A program made the position numbers and the translations under genes. A stretch of DNA of 37,977 bases, from the NCBI GenBank assembly GCA_037447655.1, contig JBBHKE010000956.1, positions 64,102 through 102,078 of the forward strand. Reading direction: 5' to 3'. Positions 23,765-33,369 of this stretch are shown piece by piece; within the stretch, counting starts at the first letter, position 1, and the number at the start of each line of letters is the position of its first letter. This stretch comes from Zygnema cylindricum. Lineage: Eukaryota > Streptophyta > Zygnematophyceae > Zygnematales > Zygnemataceae. A model generated the notes under the pieces. The model was not told the DNA's origin, did no database searches, and saw only the letters and a list, made by a program, of their open reading frames with translations.

Positions 23765-24876
23765 CTTGGCTCCCTTTGAATGTCTCTTCTTAGGATCGTT
23801 AAGACTCCTATTGAGGATTCCTATTGCTGCTGGTATGTCCCTCCTTGTACATTTCATAAAGTAGATCAAACTTTATACGACCTCACTTTAAGGAATTGAC
23901 TTGATAAACTCTCTCTCCTCTGGATTAATCTGATTATCTAAGATTATCACTCCTTCTACACTCCCATCACTTACTTTCTTCAAGTCCATGGGAGTGGCAC
24001 AACCGTTTGCCTTTTCCATCTGGAATTTCTTAAGCATATTACCTATTGCTTCTTTCTAAGTAAGTCTGATAATCCTTTTCCTCATATCTCTATCCATTTG
24101 GATCCCCAAAATATATCTTGCCTCCCCTAAATTGTTCATATCAAATCTGCTTCTAAGATCTTTTTTTAACCTATTGATCTTTTCCAAAGACTCACTTAAC
24201 ACAAGCAGATCATCCACATAAATTGTAATAAAAATGACACCATTCTCATCTTCAAATATATAGATAGAATGGTCAGAGCTAATCTGGATATATCCCAGAC
24301 CGGTGAGAAACTCATCTAGTTTCTTATTCCAGTGTCGGTGAGTCTGCTTTAGTCTATATAAGGACTTTCTAAGCCTGCAGGTTTTGCTCTCTTCTCCTTC
24401 TTCCACAAACCTTTGTGGTTACCTCATAAAAATTTCTTCCTCTAACTCACCATTAATAAAGGCAGTATTAATATCCATCTGGTGTATTTCTATGTCTTTC
24501 GCTGCTGCCAGACAGAGGAGAATCCTTACTGATAGGAACCGAACAACTGGAGCAAAAGTCTCCCTATAGTCGATCCCTTTCTTTTGGGTGAACCCCTTTG
24601 CTACCTATCGAGCTATATATCTCTCAATAGTATTATTTTGGTTTATTTTTTGTTTAAACACCCATTTATAGCCAATCGGTTTTTTGTCTAAATGAGAGTC
24701 CGCTAGTTCCCAAGTATTTGCTTCCATGATAGAGGCCATCTCATCATTTATAACTATAATCCATCTATCTTTCTCAGGACTGTTTACTGCCTCTGAGTAT
24801 GACTGAGGCTCATCTTGGTAAGATAGCTTAGTTACCTTGTGAGCGGCCTGTTTTTCCTAAATCCTTTTGCTGCTCT
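23765..24876 (-). pseudogene. Outer copia reverse transcriptase (middle of pol)
   Basis: The minus-strand translation gives the copia RT blocks in order: a WELADSH-type start, IGYKWVFK, VAKGFTQKKGIDYRETFAPV, IHQMDINTAFINGELEEEI, SLYRLKQTHRHWNKKLDEFL, the catalytic YVDD in TIYVDDLLVLSES (near 24200), and LGEARYILGI. At least two in-frame stops lie upstream of 24406, and more stops occur between 23765 and 24055. Nested element A lies immediately 3' and element B immediately 5' (minus sense). Confidence 0.9.
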
Positions 24877-26037
24877 AGAAACTTTGAGACCTCCATTGGT
24901 CCTCAGAGTAAGCAACTCACAGGAAGCTTATCTAGATAGTGCCGACTTTAAGTTGATTTAAAACCCAAATGGATGACCCTTTGGCAATCAGAAACCTATA
25001 ATAGCTTCAACCTTATGAAATAAGACTTTCTGTGTGCTCTGTTCCACCACAAAATGCAAAGTTAGAATATGACTTTTGGGTAACATTCCCCACTTTGACT
25101 TTCCCTTAGAAATTCAACCACTATGGCAGGCAAACACTCTGATCGACTACACTTCTATGTAGCTTGGACTCCGTTGAGTCAGCAGCAAAAAGAATCACTG
25201 AAAATGGTCAACTGTGTGAGTGTTAATTAAATGGCAAAGTTTGCCTATTTATACAGATTTTCTCTGGGAGAGAGGCGGTTACCTATCAAAAACATTATAA
25301 GTCCTCAAACCCCTCTCTAAGCTCCCTAGTACCGAGGTACGGTCCAATCGTAATACTATACCGTACAAGAATGTACAGGTAACGCCGTACTTTCTGTATG
25401 GTCCATGTAGGATATCGCCACAGTGTGACATTTGTCACATTCAGAATTATTATCTCGCTTTTGGAAAATCTCGCAATCCTCCTAGATCCTGCCACGTGTC
25501 ATCTAGAGTGGCGGTGCGTGAAAATGCCAAGTCGTCCACTCCAGAATCTCGGTTCGCACCACGGTCGTTCGATGAAGAACAACATGTAATATAGGCCGTA
25601 AAATAAAATGGCGTTTCATTAATTCCGTGCGGTCCGGAATTCGTGCGATTTAACCCGTTTCCGTGTACAGTCTGTCTCGTAAGCAGTTAGATGGAATATA
25701 TTGCGTTGTTCACGTTTATATAATTATCGTACCCTATATGCAATAGCATTGATCCTAGACTAGAGGATTAAGCTACTGGCTACAGGATTGTTGACGGACG
25801 GAGGGTACCAGGATCAAATCTTAAGTCCGTCAAGACCATTTTGGTTCACCTACGAGAAACTACAGCCTGTCTCTTTGTCTGGGCAGTATGGGTAGCCATG
25901 GCTCTAGCTCTCTCTTACCTTAGTGACTGCGACAAGTGTGGGTGTTTGGAGAGTGGAGCGAGAGGCAGGCTGCCTTTCGTGACTTCCTCTAATTAATTTT
26001 CCTTTATTCAGACCTAAAAAATACATACATTTCAACA
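24877..26037 (-). repeat. 3' LTR of nested element B
   Basis: Paired with 27933-29097 and preceded in minus sense by AAAATAAGGGGAG (26038-26050). It contains a TATA-like element (minus TATAAATAGG, near 25250) and a plus-strand tRNA-like segment at 25764-25837. Confidence 0.88.
25764..25837 (+). other. tRNA-like segment in the element B 3' LTR (antisense)
   Basis: TACTGGCTACAGG resembles an A box/D-arm. GGATCAAATC lies at the B-box position, and a TTGACGGAC/GTCCGTCAA inverted repeat encloses it. The matching place in the 5' LTR is 28823-28894. Confidence 0.45.
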
Positions 26038-26050
26038 CTCCCCTTATTTT

Positions 26051-26572
26051 CTAGTCTACTTTCCTTTTTACTCCTTCCAAATACATTTTTCTTTTATTTT
26101 CCTTCTTTCTTTTCTTCACATAAATCTTTAAAGAAATAACCTCATATTCAAAAGAGTTTGTTAGATGAGCTGAAATAAACATTGCATCTTGTTGATCACA
26201 CATTTTATTTAGCATCCTGTTTTTCACAAATCCGAACAAATATTTTATCCACCTCATCTTTTTTCCATCCACACATAATCCCTTTTTCTTCATGCAATTC
26301 AAATAGCCAGCCGCATCTCTAATTTGCAACACACTCCCAGATGCTAACGCTTTTATAGGCACACCTTCATAGATGGCATCACTCCCATTAGTGATGTCAA
26401 AACCATTACCCCCCAAGTTTATCCTTAAATTAAGAGCTTCCACTAAGTTCGTCATAAAATCTACATCTTCCAAACTCATATTTTTATCCATGATTATTAC
26501 CCCATTTTCTAAACTTTCCACACTCTCTCCTTTGGAATTCTTTCCACTATCACTTTCTATTTTTATTCCCAA
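26051..26572 (-). CDS. ORF2 of element B, unknown function (173 aa)
   Basis: An open frame whose TAG stop abuts the polypurine tract. It starts MGIKIESDSGKN; an upstream start is possible because the interior is decayed. The middle has GGNGFDITNGSDAIYEG and a short Cys-containing stretch (YLNCMKKKGLC). The C-terminus is strongly basic (KKRKKENKRK). It lacks the DDE, YVDD, RNase H, protease and knuckle motifs I know. The same ORF is recognisable but broken in element A, so it belongs to the family. It could be a captured host segment, a diverged pol remnant or a packaging-related protein. Confidence 0.55.
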   Translation of the reverse strand: MGIKIESDSGKNSKGESVESLENGVIIMDKNMSLEDVDFMTNLVEALNLRINLGGNGFDITNGSDAIYEGVPIKALASGSVLQIRDAAGYLNCMKKKGLCVDGKKMRWIKYLFGFVKNRMLNKMCDQQDAMFISAHLTNSFEYEVISLKIYVKKRKKENKRKMYLEGVKRKVD

Positions 26573-26802
26573 AATATATTTCTCCTCCCCTTAATTTTTA
26601 ATCAAATATTCCTCTTCCCCCCTATCCTTTAGAGCCCTTTTTAGATTAACTTCTCCCCTTTCCTCGGAATCAGTTTAAGTCTCCCTTTCCGACTAGTTTT
26701 CTGTTTTTAAAATATCTATGAAACTATCCTCAATATTTTGAACTCCCTCAAGTTTCTCCTCTCTCCTAATTCCGTTATACCTCCAAAAGCACACTGTTGC
26801 TT

Positions 26803-27928
26803 TCATGGAATTTTTGTGTGCTTTTCTTTCTTCCCCATATTATCGATGCGGAGAAGCTCCAAAATATCTTCATCCTCTTTCTCCTCTTCCCCTTGTTCCT
26901 CCACATCAACATTCCAACTTCTAATTTCTTCCAAACAAAGACACTCCTTTATATAGTGACTCGGCTCCCTACAAAAGAAGCAAACCCCCTTTTTCAAAGC
27001 TCCCCTTTCTATACCTCTCCCTCTCTTTCCACCAAAGTTCCGACAAGGTTTACCTTTGTCTTTCTTCCTCTCATCATGCTTCCTCTTGTCATCGTTGTTC
27101 CTTTCATCACGCTTCCGCCAATCACCACCAGTTGTTAGTGCATTCACTCGATCACTTCCCCTACGAAGCTCCAAAGTGCTTTCCCTCACAATAATTATCC
27201 CCATTGTAGTACTCCAAGTCCATGAGGAGCCATCCATTTCCTGCATATAGTTAATGTTGTTTCATACTCATGTGGGAGTTTCATCATAAGTGTGTTAATC
27301 TTTCTCTCCTTAGATTTTACATATCCCACACTAGCAAGCTCAACATATAACGCAACAATATCATTGCAAAACTCTATCATGCTACCGCCTTTATAAACAT
27401 AGGCCTCTATTTCTTGTTTTACTAACTGCTGCCTCTGTATAGTCTCACTTTTATAAATTTGAAATAGTGTTTCCCCGATTTCCAAAAACTTGGTTAGATT
27501 TAAAAGAGTGATAGCTATGGACTTAGACAGATATCTAAGCATGATATTTTTTGCTATAGTGTTTTTATTCCCAAATTTTCTTGTTATTTTCTTGAGTTTT
27601 TGGTTTAGCTATAATCCCAACAAGTAGAACCGTAGCCGAGAGCTTAGCTCCCCTCAGCATCAGTGTTCCTTTTCCTTTCTCCCCATTTCCCCTTTCCATG
27701 GCAATGTTTTTCCCTTCACCTTCGTTGCATCTGAAATCCGGTTGGTTTTTTCTGGGAAGCCCCAGATGAATCTCCTTAGTGAGTTCCACCAAAGCGCGGT
27801 GGCGAACACCTCACTTGTCTCGAAACAATTCCCTATAAGTGATTTTCGAAAAGCAATCCCTCCATTTTAAACTCCCAATAAGTGAAGTCGGTTCCATCAA
27901 GCATAGGCACCCTAGATGGCAGGCCCAT
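26803..27928 (-). pseudogene. Gag of nested element B (interrupted)
   Basis: Begins with an ATG 5 bp inside the 5' LTR boundary (27926-27928). Blocks parallel to element A are IEAYVYKGGSMIEFCNDIVA, INTLMMKLPHEYE and a basic RDER-type stretch. A zinc knuckle CFFCREPSHYIKEC fits CX2CX4HX4C intact. An acidic EEEKEDED tail ends near 26803. Frame changes near 27195-27250 and 27545-27565 break the frame. Confidence 0.83.
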
Positions 27929-27932
27929 AACC

Positions 27933-29097
27933 TGAAACTCTGAGACCTCCATTGGTCCTCAGAGCAGGCAACTCACAAGAAGCTTATCTAGATAGTGTCG
28001 TCTTCAAGTTGAATTTTAACCCAAATGATTGACCCCTTGACAATCTAAACCCCATAATAACTTCAACCTTGTGAAATAAGACTTTTTGTGTGCTCAATTC
28101 CACCACAGAATGCAAAGTTAGAATATGACTTTTGGGTAACATTCCCCACTTTGACTTTCTGTTAGAAATGCAGTCACCCTCGCTAGCAAACACCCTGACT
28201 GACTACACCCCTGTGTAGCGTGGACTCCCCTAATTCTGTAGCAAAAAGAATCATTGAAAATGGTCCACTGAGTGAGTGTTAATTAAATGGCAAAGTTAGC
28301 CTATTTATACAGATGCTCTCTAGGAGAGAGGCGGCTACCTACCAAAAATATTCTAAGTCCTCAAACCCCTCTTTAAGCTCCCTAGTATTGAGGTACGGTC
28401 TAATCGTAAGACTGTACCGTACAAGAAAATACAGTTATCGTCGTACTTTTCTGTACGGTCCATGCATGATATCACCACAGTGTGACATTTGTCACATCTA
28501 GAATTATTATCTCGCGTTTCGGAAATCCCGCAATCCTCCTGGATCTTGCCACGTGTCATCAGAAGTGGTGGTGCCGAGAAACGCCAAGTCATCCACTCCT
28601 GAATCCTTCATTGCACCACGGCCGTTCGATGAAGAACAACATTTAATATTGGTCGTAAAATAAAATGTTGTTTTGTTAATTATGAGCTGTCCGGAATTCG
28701 TGTTGTTTAACCCGTTTCTGTGTACAGTCCGTCTCGTAAGCAGTTAAATGAAATATATTGCGTCGTTTACGTTTATATAAATATCGTACCCTACAGGTTG
28801 TAGCAATGATCCTTGATTGTAAGATAAAGCTACTGGCTAAAGGATTCTTGACGGACGGTAGGTACCAAGATCACATCGTGAGTTCGTCAAGACCATTTTG
28901 GTACACCTACCAGAAACTACAGCCTTTCTCTCTCTCTGGGCAGCATGGGTAGCCATTGCTCTAGTTGTCTCTCCAACATTCAGTGACTGCGACAAGTAGG
29001 GGGGTTTGGAGAGTGGAGCGAGAGGCAGACTGCCTTTGCTGACTTCCTCTTATTAGTTTTCTTTTATTCAGACCTAGAAAATACATACATTTCAACA
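27933..29097 (-). repeat. 5' LTR of nested element B
   Basis: Starts (plus strand) TGAAACTCTGAGACC and ends TTTCAACA. A TATA-like element (minus TATAAATAGG) lies near 28305. The primer-binding-site-like TGGGCCTGCC follows on the minus strand at 27918-27927. Confidence 0.88.
28823..28894 (+). other. tRNA-like segment in the element B 5' LTR (antisense)
   Basis: TACTGGCTAAAGG fits the A-box form TRGYNNARNNG well. The B-box position is decayed here (AAGATCACATCG) compared with the other copies. The enclosing TTGACGGAC/GTTCGTCAA inverted repeat is kept. Confidence 0.4.
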
Positions 29098-30977
29098 ACT
29101 CCTTCTCCCTCCCTCAAACTTCGAAGCTGGGATGGAGGGAAGTCTTCGATTTCTCCTTACTTTCTCATCGACTCCCCTATTCATCGAAGCCGGTTCCGGT
29201 TCCTCCTCTTTTCTCTCCTCGAAGTCTATGGGAATATATGAGGTTTCTCGGGGATCTCATGTATCTTGGATCTCCCCTGAATCTGCAATCCTTGTTTCAC
29301 TCATGTCCCTTTTGGGAAAGATGGAGTCCTCCTCACCGTCAAAGTTAAATCCGATTCTTATCTTCTTGGTATATTTAAAGGGGTCAAACGACTTCCTTTC
29401 ATCCATGACAACTAGGTGCTTGACCAAAATGATATCTCTCTTTGTTAAGTCATAGAAACTATAACACTTGACATCTTCTTCATATCCTACAATGTATCCA
29501 AGTTTTCCCTTAGCATCTAGTTTCCAAGTTTTCTTATCCGTGTCAAGAATGTAAACTTGGCTACAGAATACTTTAAGGTGAGAGATATCTGGATTCCTTC
29601 CAACCCATCTCTCATAAGGTGTCATTCCTTCTATTGCTTAGGTAAGGACCTTATTCTTAATGTAGATGGCACAGTTCATGGCTTCTGCCCAAAATCTCTT
29701 TCCTATTTTCTTGTCGGCCAACATACTGCATGTAGATCTACCGACCGCACTAGTTATGTTGTAACCACTCTCCCATCCCTATACTCTATCTCTACAGTAA
29801 GGATTTTTCTTAACTTAGTAAAGAGATGCTTATCACGACACATATGCATGGATGCACCTGATTTGATAATCCATCCTTCTTGTGGAGCTTCCCGAATTTC
29901 ACCGAGAGCACACTTCTGTTTGCGAGGGATCTCCTTCTCTTCCAAACTCTTGTCAAGAGAAAGCTCCCCATCCTCCTCCTCAGATGACTCATCCTCGGTC
30001 TCTCCTGTCACTTTTGTGACCACAAGTGCCTTCTTCTTCCCTCCGGAAGGACCCCCTACACGGTTCTCTTGGAGCCTCACTCCGTCAGCTTGACACAATC
30101 CGCTATGAAGTGTCTTCACTTTTTGCAAAAGTGACAAAGACCCTTTGGGTCCTCGATCCTCCAAACTGATCTCTCTCTCCTTTGAATGGTATCTTCGCAT
30201 CCTTCCCCCATCGGTTTTTTCCTAGAGCCAGAGCTTGGATGCTCTTTCCCCCCCTCCTAATCTTTATTGTGTTCACCTGCATAAGTATCATCCGGACCAC
30301 TGGGTTCCACTTCCATGAACTGTCAGTCATTTAATGTATTGGGTACAATATTTTTCATCGGGTAACTTCATGATGAGAGTGTTACCTTTCATCTTCATTG
30401 TACCTGTACATCCGACACTCTCCATCTCCATATACAAACAACAAAGATCATTACAATATTCTAACATCTTTCCCCCTTTGTAAGTATAATTCCCCAACTT
30501 TTGTTCGGCCAACTGGAGCTCCTAAATAGTACCAGGTCTATAGATTACCACCAAACTCACCCACAACTCCTCGGCCTTGTAAATGTGAAAATGCGAGGTT
30601 GCCAAAGCATGAGTGAGGTGTCTTAGAATGAAGTTTTTGGTAACTATGTTGATGACTTCCCACGTTTGGGTGTCGTTCTCTGCGATCTTCACACTCGCCG
30701 CTCCGGGTGCCGTGGTAATGAGAGCAATTAGAGTAAGAGGCGTCTCCTTCTCCTTCCCTTTTTCGGACACACTGTTGTCTATATCATTTGCCTCCTCAGC
30801 TGCAAAAAAGGTTATTGCAGCAAACTTTATTCCACCAAACCTTGGTGGAGTTCCCTGAGGTGGACATTTCACTTATCCACTGACAATACCCCAGTATCGT
30901 TTTTCGCACATTATCATGGTTTCCGAATAGATGAACCTTGATCCATTGAAGGTGGACACCCTAGAGGGTGGGCCCAT
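29098..30977 (-). pseudogene. Outer copia gag, protease and truncated integrase
   Basis: Gag starts at the ATG 30975-30977 (MGPPSRVSTFNGSRF) and shows YKGGKMLEYCNDL and LIMKLPDE, homologous to the nested gags, with several frame breaks. The protease core reads WIIKSGASMHMC near 29845-29875: the catalytic Asp of the DSGA motif is Lys (29862-29864). Soon after, the frame passes directly into the end of the integrase core (KRFWAEAMNCAIYIKNKVLT, then a stop) and MTPYERWVGRNPDISHLKVF. The GAG-pre-integrase and most of the DDE core are therefore deleted. Element B interrupts at 29097. Confidence 0.88.
30967..30976 (-). other. Candidate primer-binding site of the outer element, overlapping the gag ATG
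   Basis: The minus strand reads TGGGCCCACC starting 5 bp after the 5' LTR. The same sequence follows element A's LTR and a near copy follows B's. It lies within the first codons of gag. Confidence 0.45.
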
Positions 30978-30981
30978 AACT

Positions 30982-31985
30982 TGCAATTTTGTGTCCTTCA
31001 TTGGACTACAGAATTTATAAAGCCTTTAGATAGCTTTTAACCAACCCACTTCAAGCCACAACCACTACTCCTCAAAAGGGCAAACTGACAGTGTAACTGT
31101 ACCCGTGTGCAGCTTGGACTCTCGTGAGTTGGTAGCAAAAAGAATCACTGAAAACGGCCGACCAGCCGATAAGTTATGAGGTGGCAAAGATGCCAATTTA
31201 TACAAAGCTCCCAAGGGAGAGGTGAATGTCTAAAAATATGCTGAGTCCTACTTCCCTCTCACAACACCTATCTACTACAATACGATCTAATCACATAATT
31301 GTAATGTTCAAGAAGGTACTATGGCTGATGTCATTTTTGTACGGCCTTTGTACGACAAGGCCGCTGAGTGGACGCGTGTCAACCTTTCACTTGTCTGTAC
31401 GTTCCCTAGAATTCCTACGACCAAATGTTATCCGTCCACGTGGCGCCACGTCATGCCACATCCATAAACACCAGATTGACCATTATGGGATCCCGTCAGC
31501 GATGTATGCCGTAGGATTAAATCTTGACATTTAATGTTAGCCGTCGAATCAAATGTCCGATTCATTTGTTTCGTGCCAAATGACGTCCGCATTTAACATT
31601 AACTAGTTCTATGTTCCTTCGTTCATATTTTAGTTAATCGGTTTCAAGACTGTACACAAGTTCAAATAAGTATCATACCCAATGTATCTTAATGGACTTC
31701 TACGACAGACTGGTTAGAGTTGACGGCTACGCCGCGCTGTGCCGGTCGGAGGTTCGAGTCCTGCCGGACTCAACCTTTTGTTGAGAGTGACTTAAGTCAC
31801 TCTTTAGTCTTGCCTATGGAGATGAGGCAGCCATGGCTCCATCACTCTCTCTCTCCTTCAGTGACTACAACAATTATGGGGGCTAGAGAGAAGGGATGGA
31901 GGCAGGTTGCTTGCACCTTTCTTGTCTTTTTCTGCAAATCTATTTAGACCTAGAAAATACCCAAATAAAATTAGTTATTTCAACA
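30982..31985 (-). repeat. 5' LTR of the outer copia element
   Basis: Paired with 17999-19002. On the minus strand the TATA box TATAAAT lies at 31196-31202. The plus strand carries the better-preserved tRNA-like segment (31711-31774). Confidence 0.92.
31711..31774 (+). other. tRNA-like segment in the outer 5' LTR (antisense)
   Basis: TGGTTAGAG, then GGTTCGAGTCC, a perfect B box (GGTTCRANNCC), followed by TGCCGGACTCAACC. The T-stem GGAGG pairs with CCTGC at four of five positions. The acceptor 5' strand does not pair. It lies about 210-275 bp from the LTR start in element sense. Confidence 0.5.
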
Positions 31986-31989
31986 CAAA

Positions 31990-32036
31990 GTCGGGAACAA
32001 CTATACGAATAATGTACAGGTAAAAAGTCGGGTAGG
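31990..32036. repeat. 37-bp tandem repeat, right part
   Basis: One full unit (31990-32026) and the start of another. It continues the array cut at 17998, confirming the insertion point and the CAAAG duplication. Confidence 0.85.
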
Positions 32037-32314
32037 CATTTTATCAACAACCATATTTGTTCGATGTGCATTGTACGTACTGTTACCGCGTTCGATGCGT
32101 GCGTAATTTGCGAATTGAACATCTAATCAACTATGCTAACAATGTTGAACGATGTACCTACAGTACATCGTGTATCGTTGTTGCGGTATATCACATTAGT
32201 GTACTGTACAGTACAGACTATGTTTCTTAAATTTTGGCCCGCGGTGTGGTTTGTGTGGACATAGGGACACGGGTTCAAAAAACGAGTTAGTCGCACTCTT
32301 CGCAAAGTATTGTC

Positions 32315-32485
32315 CGGGTACCTTGCGATTTTAGGGTCATAGGGTTATTGGTTGTGTTTTTTGTTTAGTAAAAATAAACAAGAATGAAAAAAAACCCTAA
32401 GCATATTTATACAAAAGACGTCGTTGCCTAAAACGAAATGAGTGTGGACGTCGAGAGTAAAAGTCTCACACTTTGTCCGTAGTGT
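32315..32485. repeat. Dispersed repeat, copy 2
   Basis: Diverged match to 14765-14965 in the same orientation. It keeps TTTTAGGG, AAAAACCCTAAGCATAT, TATACA, GACGTCG, AAAACGAAA and CTCACA in order. A weaker echo, without the downstream part, lies near 34335-34410. Confidence 0.5.
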
Positions 32486-32739
32486 GAAATCGCAAGGTTT
32501 AGTATAGTATAGTACAATACTGTTATGTATTGTAATGTACTGTCTTGTAGCGTTAACTTGTTTTTCGGCTGCTGAAATTATTAAGAGTTTTATTTTATCC
32601 TCAAAAAATATATTTAAATGTGTAATGCCGACATGCATTTCACAATCGCCTATCGGTTACTTAGTTGGGATATATGGACCGATGGAAATTTGACTATATC
32701 GATTGAAGGAACATTTATTTGCAGAGGTCGCAAAAGTCA

Positions 32740-33175
32740 AAAATTTAGATACCCGAAACCGACAATTTGTCTTTTTGAAAATCTGAACACCTGATACCCG
32801 ACCGGGTTATGTCACGCGCCTAAATTGTTAACCGTTACCCGATACGCGTTTACCAAAATAGAAGTTAATCGAAAGTCGATTTCTTGCGACTACCCGTACC
32901 CGCCCGTACTTGAATATGTAAAAAATTAATGGTACATCTCCCTCATACCTTCCACGATACCAAGAGTAGAAAATACAACAATGTTGGATAGCATGGACAG
33001 TACAAAACCTTCATTTTTTTCGTTTTTTGCTTACCCGACCGTACCCGGTTTTTTTTTTTTTTGTGAATCACCCGCCCGGCCCCAAAAATTAGGCACCCGA
33101 TTCCGTTCCGGATCCGACGAGGGCGGTCGGGTTATTGTCGGGTACGGATTCGGGTACCCGATTGCGATCTCTGTT
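32740..33175. repeat. ACCCG/CGGGT degenerate foldback repeat
   Basis: Many ACCCG, TACCCG and GACCCG-like words accumulate from 32750. After about 33110 the complementary CGGGT/GGGTA words dominate, and a CGGGTACCCG palindrome lies near 33150. Plant genomes carry inverted-repeat elements of this type, but I cannot set the ends. No coding region is credible. Confidence 0.5.
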
Positions 33176-33369
33176 TGTCTGTCGTCTACCGATAACATAG
33201 CTAAGATTTCTGGATCGATCCCTAACTTATCATATCGATTGGCAGGAATATCGGGTTTGCCTGCCACGATTAGCAACACCACAGAACACAACAGAGCAGA
33301 ATCTTCCGTTTGGTATGAGATATTCCCAAATTATGTTCTGCCTCATAGAAGCAGAAATGTGGCTTAACC

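Larger units (their letters stand above)
24877..29097 (-). mobile_element. Nested gag-only LTR element B
   Basis: The LTRs are 24877-26037 (3') and 27933-29097 (5'), about 1.16 kb, ending TTTCAACA on the plus strand. The interior (26038-27932) matches element A: gag, then an ORF of unknown function ending at the polypurine tract. The flanks GCTCT and ACTCC agree at 3 of 5 bases (both differences are transitions), so the target duplication is uncertain. It lies between RT and integrase of the outer element, in the same orientation as the host and opposite to A. Confidence 0.9.
17999..31985 (-). mobile_element. Ty1/copia LTR retrotransposon carrying two nested elements
   Basis: The LTRs are 17999-19002 (3') and 30982-31985 (5'), both 1,004 bp, starting TGCAATT(C/T)TGTGTCC and ending AACA on the plus strand. 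A perfect CAAAG target duplication (17994-17998, 31986-31990) flanks them. The minus-strand order gag, protease, integrase, RT (YVDD) and RNase H is that of copia. Without the nested insertions (19564-23764 and 24877-29097) it would be about 5.55 kb, normal for copia. Coding regions carry stops, frameshifts and an internal deletion, so it is not autonomous now. Confidence 0.93.

Noticed and set aside
33031-33367. Plus (128 codons) and minus (86 codons) frames
   Set aside because: They fall in the CGGGT/ACCCG foldback repeat, overlap each other and lack motifs.
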